This document shows positions 27,437 to 34,278 of a stretch of 34,278 nt of DNA, one piece after another. The notes under the pieces were generated by a model. That model was not told where the DNA came from, made no database searches, and worked only from the letters and a program-made list of their open reading frames with translations. Numbering within the stretch: position 1 is the first letter of the stretch; every line of letters begins with the position of its first letter. The position numbers and the translations under genes were made by a program. The DNA comes from Betaproteobacteria bacterium TMED156 (GTDB lineage Bacteria > Pseudomonadota > Gammaproteobacteria > Burkholderiales > Burkholderiaceae_A), in the NCBI GenBank assembly GCA_002171155.1, contig NHHF01000041.1, positions 1-34,278 of the forward strand. Direction: 5' to 3'.

Positions 27437-28543
27437 GTGAATTTTATAAAAGAAGAAATAGCGGAATTTAAGATCCCATTTGAATTAAAAAATGGTACAA
27501 GCTTAAGTAATTTTAGTTTAATTTATGAAACTTACGGGAAATTAAATAATACACATTCAAATGCAATTTTAGTTTGTCATGCTTTAAATGCTTCACATCA
27601 TGTTGCAGGAATGAACGATAATAATGAAATCGGTTGGTGGGATAACATGATTGGCCCAGGAAAACCCATCGACACAAACAAATTTTTTGTTATTGGAGTT
27701 AACAACCTGGGATCATGTTTTGGTTCAACTGGTCCAGCATCTATTGATGAAAATACTAAAAGACCTTATGGAAGTAGTTTTCCTGTTTTGACTGTTGAAG
27801 ATTGGGTCAAAAGTCAAGCACTATTAGCAGATCGCCTAGAAATTGAAGAATTTGCCGCTGTTATTGGAGGTAGTCTGGGTGGTATGCAAGCAATTCAATG
27901 GAGTATTTCTTATCCTAATAGAATTAAACATGCAATCATAATTGCTTCAACTGCAAGTCTAACAGCTCAAAACATTGCTTTTAATGAAATTGCTAGAAGA
28001 GCGATTATTACTGATCCTGATTTTCATGGTGGCGATTATTATTCCATGGAGACATACCCAAAAGTCGGTTTATCAATAGCGAGAATGCTTGCCCATATCA
28101 CCTACCTTTCTCAAGATGGGATGACAGAAAGATTTGGTCGAAATCTTCAAAGTAAAGAAACATATTCATTTTCATATGAAATTGATTTTCAAATTGAGTC
28201 ATATTTAAGATATCAAGGAGAAAAGTTTTCACATACGTTTGATGCAAATTCATATTTGTTAATAACTAGAGTTTTAGATTATTTTGATCCAACTGAAAAA
28301 TTTAATGGCGATTTAACAAAAGCGCTTGATTGCGTAAAAGCAAAGTGTCTTGTATTATCCTTCACATCAGATTGGAGGTTTCCACCAAGCCATTCACATA
28401 AATTAGTATCCGCGTTGATTGAAAATGAAGTTGATGTTTCTTATATTGAGATAAAATCTGAAAATGGGCACGACTCTTTTCTACTAAAAGACATGGAATA
28501 CCACCAAATTATAAGAAGTTACTTTAATAAAATTGTTATTTGA
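27437..28543 (+). CDS. metX: Homoserine O-acyltransferase MetX (probably O-succinyltransferase)
   Basis: A complete 368-residue alpha/beta-hydrolase-fold acyltransferase for the first committed step of methionine synthesis. The nucleophile is S146 in [12 protein letters not shown]. The other triad members are D312 (FTSDWRFPP) and H345 (ENGHDSFLL). [13 protein letters not shown] and [16 protein letters not shown] are MetX hallmarks. The start is GTG at 27437, 6 bp after ptsI, and no nearby ATG aligns. The paired metW downstream is typical of proteobacterial MetX enzymes that use succinyl-CoA, so O-succinylation is more likely than acetylation. That specificity is inferred, not seen. Confidence 0.94.
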   Translation: MNFIKEEIAEFKIPFELKNGTSLSNFSLIYETYGKLNNTHSNAILVCHALNASHHVAGMNDNNEIGWWDNMIGPGKPIDTNKFFVIGVNNLGSCFGSTGPASIDENTKRPYGSSFPVLTVEDWVKSQALLADRLEIEEFAAVIGGSLGGMQAIQWSISYPNRIKHAIIIASTASLTAQNIAFNEIARRAIITDPDFHGGDYYSMETYPKVGLSIARMLAHITYLSQDGMTERFGRNLQSKETYSFSYEIDFQIESYLRYQGEKFSHTFDANSYLLITRVLDYFDPTEKFNGDLTKALDCVKAKCLVLSFTSDWRFPPSHSHKLVSALIENEVDVSYIEIKSENGHDSFLLKDMEYHQIIRSYFNKIVI

Positions 28544-28558
28544 ACTTTAGGAAAACAA

Positions 28559-29164
28559 ATGAAGCTTAGAGACGATTTAAGTGTTATAGCAAATTGGATT
28601 CCAAAAAACAGTAAAGTTTTAGACTTGGGATGCGGGGACGGTATGCTTCTTGAATGGTTGAGCAATGAAAATAATTGCAGTGGTTATGGTGTTGAGATAT
28701 CACCAGACAAAGTGAATCTATGCGTAAAGAGAAAACTAAACGTTATTCAAGCAGATATAGAGAGCGGTTTGTCAATATTTGATAAAACCAAATTTGATAT
28801 TGTAATTCTTTCACAAGCTTTACAAGCAACTTTAAAAACCGAACTAGTCTTAAAAAGAATATCAGATTTGGGTGAAAAAGTAATTGTTAGCATTCCTAAC
28901 TTTGGTCACTGGGCTAATCTTTTATCACTTGTTAAAGGCCACATGCCAGTTAATAATCGATTACCTTTTGAATGGTTTAACACACCAAATTTACACTTTG
29001 CTACTATTAAAGACTTTGAACTACTACTAAAAAAACTAAATTTTTCGAATGTTGAAGCTCTATATATTGATGAGGCTAGCGATGACAGAGCCAAAATAGT
29101 TAAACACTTTGTTACATTAAAATGCACAACCGCTATTTATCGATTTAGCTCTTCTAAAATATGA
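28559..29164 (+). CDS. metW: Methionine biosynthesis protein MetW
   Basis: A complete 201-residue SAM-methyltransferase-fold protein. Motif I is VLDLGCGDGMLLEWL near residues 20-34. IVILSQALQATLKTELVLKRI near 80-100 and IVSIPNFGHWANLL near 109-122 are diagnostic of MetW. It is required with MetX for homoserine acylation in several proteobacteria, perhaps as a partner or activator; no methyl acceptor is established. It is the last gene of the run beginning at gshA. Its stop is separated by one base from the stop of convergent trkH, and no clear terminator hairpin is visible there. Confidence 0.93.
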   Translation: MKLRDDLSVIANWIPKNSKVLDLGCGDGMLLEWLSNENNCSGYGVEISPDKVNLCVKRKLNVIQADIESGLSIFDKTKFDIVILSQALQATLKTELVLKRISDLGEKVIVSIPNFGHWANLLSLVKGHMPVNNRLPFEWFNTPNLHFATIKDFELLLKKLNFSNVEALYIDEASDDRAKIVKHFVTLKCTTAIYRFSSSKI

Positions 29165-29165
29165 A

Positions 29166-30653
29166 TTATTTTTTCCAAAATACACCCGAGAAGAAAATAA
29201 AAATTGTTAATAATTCCAACCTACCTAGTAACATTGCTGTAGCCAGAATTGAGAGTTGAAAGTCATTTAAAATACCATAGTTAGAGGTTGGACCTAACTC
29301 GAAAAGAGCTGGTCCTAAATTATTCAAGCATGCAATAGATGCTGAGAGGGATGTGCCGGGATTTAGCCCACTAAACATCAATAGAAAAAATGTTACAAGC
29401 AAAGTAACTATGTAAAAAAACATAAATGCTAGAATCGCCATGACTACTTTATTAGCTATCAATAACTCTCCAATGTTAATAGGAATTATTGCGTGAGGGT
29501 GCATTAATCTTGATAACTCCCTTCCTGCTTGCTTGAACATTATTATTATTCTTATCATTTTTACTCCGCCTCCTGTAGAACCTGAGCAAGTAGTAAAACA
29601 TGAAAGAAGCAGCATTACTGAAAAAGCAACTGGAGGCCACTGTCCGTAGTCTTGAGTTGCATACCCAGTGGTAGTAGCGATTGAAATAACATTAAAACTA
29701 ACTATTCTTAAATAATCGAATGTACCAATGTTTTGATCCATAGTTAACAACGTTAAAAAAACAAAAACTATTCCAAGAAATAGTATTGACAGAAAACATT
29801 TATTTTCAATGCTTTTCCAGTACATCTTGAAAGACAAATTTCTAATAACTGAAAAATGAAGAGTAAAATTCATACCTGCCAAAATCATAAAGAAAATTGC
29901 AGTAAACTCAATGGCAGAATTATTAAAAAAACCTATGCTTTCGTCATGAGTCGAAAGACCACCAATACTGACAGTTGTGAATGCATGTGCAGTCGCATCA
30001 AAAAAAGACATTCCTGCCAACCAATAAAAAAAAGCACATATTGAGGTTAATACAAGATAAATTACCCATAGGGCTTTTGCTGTTTCCGCTATTCTCGGAG
30101 TTAATTTTTTATCTTTCATTGGACCTGAAGCTTCAGCTCTAAATACTTGCATCCCACCAACTCCTAGGAGTGGCAATATAGCGATAGTTAATACAAGAAT
30201 TCCCATACCGCCAATCCACTGTAATAATGCCCTCCATATTAGAATTCCCTTTGACATATGATCCAGGCCATCAAATACTGTTGCTCCAGTCGTTGTCAAT
30301 CCAGATATAGCCTCAAATACTGAAGCAATAAAAGATATTTTTTCAAATTGAAAATAAAAAGGCAAAGAAGATACAAAAGACAAAACCATCCAGACTAAAA
30401 CCACTAAAAGAAAACCATCTCTGGGTTGTAATTCTTTTTTAGAACTTTTAATATTTTGTTTATTTCTAAAAATAAACGAGACCGATGTGCCGATAAGAAG
30501 TGTGATAATTCCAATTACAAAAAAAATTTTATGTACATCTTCACCATAAATTAAACTAATAACTATAGGCACTGAAAAAAAAAGCGAAAACAAAGATACA
30601 ATAATTCCTAAAATAAATATAATTTCAGCTGTTTTTTCTGAGTTTTTAAACAT
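29166..30653 (-). CDS. trkH: Trk potassium uptake system, membrane subunit TrkH
   Basis: A complete 495-residue KtrB/TrkH-type K+ transporter. Four pore-loop repeats with the selectivity glycines are visible: SGLTTTGATVF, TVSIGGLSTH, SIATTTGYATQD, and in the last repeat CLNNLGPALF. GSTGGGVKMIRIIIMFKQAGRE follows the third repeat and is characteristic of TrkH. The protein forms the K+ pathway, gated by the cytoplasmic TrkA ring. It is translated 6 bp after trkA in an operon-like arrangement (ntrY-ntrX-trkA-trkH). Confidence 0.95.
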   Translation of the reverse strand: MFKNSEKTAEIIFILGIIVSLFSLFFSVPIVISLIYGEDVHKIFFVIGIITLLIGTSVSFIFRNKQNIKSSKKELQPRDGFLLVVLVWMVLSFVSSLPFYFQFEKISFIASVFEAISGLTTTGATVFDGLDHMSKGILIWRALLQWIGGMGILVLTIAILPLLGVGGMQVFRAEASGPMKDKKLTPRIAETAKALWVIYLVLTSICAFFYWLAGMSFFDATAHAFTTVSIGGLSTHDESIGFFNNSAIEFTAIFFMILAGMNFTLHFSVIRNLSFKMYWKSIENKCFLSILFLGIVFVFLTLLTMDQNIGTFDYLRIVSFNVISIATTTGYATQDYGQWPPVAFSVMLLLSCFTTCSGSTGGGVKMIRIIIMFKQAGRELSRLMHPHAIIPINIGELLIANKVVMAILAFMFFYIVTLLVTFFLLMFSGLNPGTSLSASIACLNNLGPALFELGPTSNYGILNDFQLSILATAMLLGRLELLTIFIFFSGVFWKK

Positions 30654-30659
30654 TTGTAA

Positions 30660-32048
30660 TCAAAAAAAACTGGGGGCTACTGTGAATAATTTTTCAATAT
30701 TTGGGATAATTTTTCTGTCAGATACAAAAACTATAAGATGGTCATTATTTCTTATAATTACATCATGATGAGCTATTAGTACTTCTTTGGTTTCTTCCTT
30801 ATCTCTCACAATCGCTCCCAAAAAAGCCTCTGAAGGCAAATCAATTTCGTCTATTCTTCTATCAACTACTTTGGAAGTTTTTTTGTCTCCATGTACAATT
30901 ATTTCCAATGCCTCAGCAGCACCTCTTCTTAAACTGTGAACAGCCTCAATGTCACCTCTTCGAATGTATTTTAATAACTCACCTAGAGTGGTATGAGATG
31001 GTGTTATTGTAATATCTATATTGCCTCCCTCAACTAATTCTGCATAAGCTCTTCTATTAATTAGAGACATTACTCGATTAGCACCCAATCTTTTAGCTAA
31101 AAGGGCAGACATAATATTGTTTTCATCATCGTTAGTAAGAGCAACAAACATGTCTACATCACCAACATTTTCTTCGAGTAATAATGCCTCGTCTGTAGCA
31201 TCTCCATGAATCACAAGTGCTTTGTCACTTAAAATCTGTGCAATTCTTTCACAACGTGGTTTGTTATGGTCAATTATTTTTGGGGTCATAGTATCTGAAA
31301 CTGAAAGAGCAACACGAGTTCCAACGTTGCCTCCTCCTACTATCATTACTCTTCTAACAGGATCATCAATCTGACGTAGTTCTCTTAAAACTTGCAAAAC
31401 ATTTTCTGATGCTACTAAAACGAAAACTTCGTCTCCTACTTCAATATAAGTATCAGCCTCTGGAATTAAAGCTTTACCTTTTCGAAATAAAGCTACAACT
31501 CTGCAGTCGACCGTTGGTAAATGATCTTTTAAATCACCTATTGGGTGACTCACTAAAAGACCCCTTGGATGGGCAAGTACAACTAACATAGTGACAATAC
31601 CATCTGCAAACTCAATTACTTGGAGTGCCTCAGGAATTTCTATCAAACGACAAATTGTCTCTGTTACAGATGATTCCGGGCTTATGAGTTTATCAACTGC
31701 AAATCCATCTGGCCCAAGTAAGTCGGGGGAGTTTAGCCATTGTGTTGATCTTACTCTCGCAATCCTTTGAGGAACATTAAAACGACTGTAGCCTAGTTTA
31801 CACGCCACCAGATTAACTTCATCATTAGCAGTTACAGCCACTAGCATATCAACGTCATCTATACCAGCTTCTTTAAGAACATCCAAAGAAGTTGCAGTAC
31901 CAACTACCGTTCTTAGATCAAAACGTTCTTGGAGTTTTTCAAGAGCTTCAATGTCAGTATCAACTACTGTAACGTCACTTTTATCAATGACAAGCATTTC
32001 TGCAAGGTTTGAACCAACCCTACCTGCACCCAAAATAAGAATTTTCAT
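30660..32048 (-). CDS. trkA: Trk potassium uptake system, NAD-binding regulatory subunit TrkA
   Basis: A complete 462-residue protein with tandem RCK-N/RCK-C units. The nucleotide-binding motifs are LGAGRVGSNLAEML at residues 6-19 and MIVGGGNVGTRVAL at 235-248. Acidic strand ends (VVDTD near 28-32, IIDHNKP later) and GDATDEALLLEENV fit NAD(H) binding. TrkA assembles under TrkH and gates K+ flux in response to nucleotides. Its start codon directly abuts the ntrX stop codon, and trkH follows after 6 bp. Confidence 0.96.
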   Translation of the reverse strand: MKILILGAGRVGSNLAEMLVIDKSDVTVVDTDIEALEKLQERFDLRTVVGTATSLDVLKEAGIDDVDMLVAVTANDEVNLVACKLGYSRFNVPQRIARVRSTQWLNSPDLLGPDGFAVDKLISPESSVTETICRLIEIPEALQVIEFADGIVTMLVVLAHPRGLLVSHPIGDLKDHLPTVDCRVVALFRKGKALIPEADTYIEVGDEVFVLVASENVLQVLRELRQIDDPVRRVMIVGGGNVGTRVALSVSDTMTPKIIDHNKPRCERIAQILSDKALVIHGDATDEALLLEENVGDVDMFVALTNDDENNIMSALLAKRLGANRVMSLINRRAYAELVEGGNIDITITPSHTTLGELLKYIRRGDIEAVHSLRRGAAEALEIIVHGDKKTSKVVDRRIDEIDLPSEAFLGAIVRDKEETKEVLIAHHDVIIRNNDHLIVFVSDRKIIPNIEKLFTVAPSFF

Positions 32049-32840
32049 TTACTGGCTTTTTCTAAATATACCTTTTTGTAATTCCATACCAAGTTGCCTA
32101 ATTTTCCTATAAAGATGTGTTCTTTCAAGACCTGATCTTTGGGCTAATCTTGTCATACTACCCTGAAGTTTTGCTAATTGATAACTTAGGTAAATTCTCT
32201 CAAAAGAATCTCGAGCTTCTCTTAAAGGCAAATCTAAATCTATATTTTCTAGAGCTTCTTTTGCTTCTGATAGAGCAATATCTTCTCTAGTAAGTGGAAC
32301 ATTCTTCGCAATATCTTCTTTATTTGACTTTATTACTTCTGTTTGAGATTTATATCCAACTGAATGCATTTGTTGAGGTAATTTAACGGGAATTTCTTTA
32401 GTTTTTAGGTTAGCTGGCTTAAACGAAGTTCGCTTTTTTAAATTTTCTCTGTCAGCAAGAGAGTTTAAACTTGGATCTTGTTTGGCAGTTGCTTTTTGAA
32501 TTGTTTTTAACAACTTTGTCAAAGTTATTGGTTTTTCCAAGTAATCAAATGCACCAATTCTTGTTGCCTCAACAGCAGTATCTATTGTGGCATGTCCAGA
32601 CATGACTATAACTGGAGTTTCAGTTAAACCGGAAGCAACCCATTCTTTTAATAAAGTAATACCATCTGTATCTGGCATCCAAATATCCAATAAAACCAGG
32701 TCTAATTTCATTGATGTACGCGCACTTCTTGCTTCAGCTCCGTTAGTTGCTAACGTTACGGAATGTCCTTCATCTTGAAGAACCTCCGTAAGCAGTTCAC
32801 GAACACCAATTTCATCATCAACTATTAAGATCTCAGCCAT
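32049..32840 (-). CDS. ntrX: NtrX-like response regulator lacking the AAA+ domain (receiver plus Fis-type HTH)
   Basis: A complete 263-residue protein. The N-terminal receiver domain (1-120) has the acidic pocket D8-D9, phospho-acceptor D52 (LVLLDIWMPDTDG), the SGHAT switch and K102 (EKPITL). The C-terminal 60 residues (DLPLREARDSFERIYLSYQL then GSMTRLAQRSGLERTHLYRKIRQLG) are a Fis-type helix-turn-helix as in NtrX. Classical NtrX has a sigma-54-interacting AAA+ ATPase between these. Here only an ~80-residue polar linker is present, without Walker A, Walker B or GAFTGA. It should therefore bind DNA and act with ordinary sigma-70 promoters or as a repressor. It pairs with ntrY, 22 bp upstream. 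Confidence 0.85.
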   Translation of the reverse strand: MAEILIVDDEIGVRELLTEVLQDEGHSVTLATNGAEARSARTSMKLDLVLLDIWMPDTDGITLLKEWVASGLTETPVIVMSGHATIDTAVEATRIGAFDYLEKPITLTKLLKTIQKATAKQDPSLNSLADRENLKKRTSFKPANLKTKEIPVKLPQQMHSVGYKSQTEVIKSNKEDIAKNVPLTREDIALSEAKEALENIDLDLPLREARDSFERIYLSYQLAKLQGSMTRLAQRSGLERTHLYRKIRQLGMELQKGIFRKSQ

Positions 32841-32862
32841 ATCTGTTGTATTTAAAACTGTC

Positions 32863-34278
32863 CTAAAGATTTTTTGGAAAATCTATTGTAGCTATTGCAC
32901 CCATAACATGTCCCTTTTTATTTCTTTTATTAACCAAGCTTATTTCAGAATTATTTTCTTCAACTATTTTTTTAACGATTGCTAATCCAAGACCCGTACC
33001 TTTAGATTTAGTTGTTATATACGGTTCGAATACTTTAGATAATAAATTATCTGGAATCCCCACACCGTTGTCTTCTACTGAGAATCTAATCTTATTAATT
33101 GAGTTTTCCTTAATTGATTTACAAGTAACTTTAATTTCTCCATTGCTAGCATCACCAATTGCATCCTGAGCGTTCTGAATTAAATTATGCACTACTTGGA
33201 CTAATTGATCACGGTCAACTTTAATTTTAAGATCACAATTTTTTGACAAATTTAAAAATTTTATTCTTACTTCCGACGAATAAAACTGAAGAGTCGCCGC
33301 AAGTAATTTATCTAATTTAACTAATGTTGGCTGAGCTGAGGGTAATCTTGCATAATTCTGAAACTCATCGATCATTGTTTTAAGAGCTGAAACCTGAGTT
33401 ATTATCATTTGTGTTGATTTGTTTAAGATATTCTCATTTTCTTCACCAAGATGTCCGGATATTTTGTTTTGTAAACGTTCCGCTGATAATTGAATTGGAG
33501 TTAGGGGGTTTTTTATCTCATGAGCTAAACCCCTTGCCATATCTGCCCAAGCTTGAGATTTTTGTGCTGCAAGCAACGCAGTAACGTCATCGAATACTAA
33601 AATTATTCTATTTTTCTCATCGTGTCCGCTTTCTGATAAAATGAAAACCGAAATAACCAAACTCAATTCGGTTCCATCCTCCTTGCGGCTATCTATTCTT
33701 TGAGGAATTAAAGGTGTTTGCTTTATAACCTCGTTAAAATTTTGATTTGAAAAAGTTTTAATTTTTTTTATCGGTTTTTCTAGGTTATCAACTAAATTAC
33801 ACCCTAAAATTGATTGAGCACTTGAATTGAATTGCTCTAAATTCCAATCTTGATCAAAAACCATAACACCAGTTGTTAAATGAGCTAGCAATTGCTCAAA
33901 AAATCTACTTGATTCTTTTAATTTTCTTGCACTTTCAGAGGCAATATTTTGTGCTGTGTTTATCTTATTCATCATTTCATTGAAAGATGCTAATAAATCA
34001 TTTAACTCGTGATTCAATTTATCTTTTTTTAAAGGCCTAAAATCACCAATTGCAACCGCTTTTGTTGCTTTCTCAAGTGATCTGAGGGGTCCAACCAGCC
34101 AACTGCTCAAGAAAACAGAAGCAAGTAAAGCCCCTAGTATCGACAAAAGTAATGTAAAAAATAAAGTTACATTATAAATTTGACTGATGCCTTTTTTACC
34201 TAGTAACAACTGCTCATAATCGTTAAATCCTTTATTTAAAGCTTCCAAATCTTTAACTAATCTTTTTGGAATCGGTTC
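32863..34278 (-). CDS. ntrY: NtrY-like sensor histidine kinase, partial (N-terminus beyond the window)
   Basis: The frame stays open to the right edge, so the gene's 5' end is missing; the 471 or so visible residues are the C-terminal part. In order there is a membrane helix (NVTLFFTLLLSILGALLASVF), a HAMP domain, and a PAS-like region (GVMVFDQDWNLEQFNSSAQSILG). The HisKA box LAHEIKNPLTPIQLSAERLQ with the phospho-accepting His follows. A HATPase_c domain has N, G1 and G2 boxes (LIQNAQDAIG, VEDNGVGIP, KGTGLGLAIVKKI). NPLTPIQLSAERLQ is typical of NtrY. It probably phosphorylates the NtrX-like regulator; the stimulus is unknown and might involve nitrogen or redox state. Confidence 0.93.
   Translation of the reverse strand, partial: EPIPKRLVKDLEALNKGFNDYEQLLLGKKGISQIYNVTLFFTLLLSILGALLASVFLSSWLVGPLRSLEKATKAVAIGDFRPLKKDKLNHELNDLLASFNEMMNKINTAQNIASESARKLKESSRFFEQLLAHLTTGVMVFDQDWNLEQFNSSAQSILGCNLVDNLEKPIKKIKTFSNQNFNEVIKQTPLIPQRIDSRKEDGTELSLVISVFILSESGHDEKNRIILVFDDVTALLAAQKSQAWADMARGLAHEIKNPLTPIQLSAERLQNKISGHLGEENENILNKSTQMIITQVSALKTMIDEFQNYARLPSAQPTLVKLDKLLAATLQFYSSEVRIKFLNLSKNCDLKIKVDRDQLVQVVHNLIQNAQDAIGDASNGEIKVTCKSIKENSINKIRFSVEDNGVGIPDNLLSKVFEPYITTKSKGTGLGLAIVKKIVEENNSEISLVNKRNKKGHVMGAIATIDFPKNL

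Noticed and set aside
29160..29170. Terminator between convergent metW and trkH
   Set aside because: Stops are one base apart and the surrounding sequence has T-rich runs but no stable complementary arms that I could find by eye.

Overview
This window is a dense block of core genes, not an accessory island. Base composition is strongly AT-rich, intergenic gaps are mostly below 100 bp, and gene content and order are those of a betaproteobacterium (Burkholderiales or Nitrosomonadales-like). Diagnostic points are gatCAB divergent from mreBCD-mrdA-rodA, ubiK / TorF porin / PII / amtB in a row, the proteobacterial-type gshA followed by gshB and a man-type EIIA-HPr-EI set, metX-metW, a DUF1840 gene, and ntrY-ntrX beside trkA-trkH. 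The low GC and tight packing suggest a streamlined free-living, probably aquatic, lineage. That habitat is inference only.

Layout. 1-1023 (-) is the start of an AmpG-type muropeptide permease cut by the window edge; an M48 metalloprotease diverges from it. exoA (-) and pyrE (+) diverge with 12 bp between their start codons. gatC-gatA-gatB (-) form a tRNA amidotransferase operon. From 6866 a long co-directional series runs: mreB, mreC, mreD, mrdA (PBP2), rodA, then aceK, an MBL-fold hydrolase and cobalamin-dependent metH. Then come a DUF1840 gene (-), a lipoprotein of unknown function (+) and ubiK (-). A 280-bp regulatory region precedes the TorF-type porin, PII (glnK) and amtB. After a strong terminator follow gshA, gshB, EIIA, HPr, EI, metX and metW, in one tightly spaced (+) run. 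The right end is a (-) run reading ntrY (cut at the right edge), ntrX-like, trkA, trkH.

How the genes fit together. mre/mrd/rod build the elongasome and AmpG recycles its turnover products. MetX/MetW and MetH supply methionine at two steps, and GshA/GshB make glutathione. EI-HPr-EIIA lack a sugar permease here and look regulatory. TorF porin-PII-AmtB form a nitrogen-acquisition unit that carries a near-consensus sigma-54 promoter and an NtrC-like upstream site. The NtrX-like regulator lacks the AAA+ sigma-54-activating domain, so that promoter presumably depends on an NtrC encoded elsewhere.

I found no tRNA, rRNA, CRISPR array, insertion sequence, prophage or defence system. No gene cassette here looks like an undescribed system. 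The most interesting signals are regulatory: the 19955-20150 control region, the truncated NtrX, terminators packed into coding or promoter sequence, and several genes whose putative -10 boxes lie so close to ATG that leaderless transcripts are possible.
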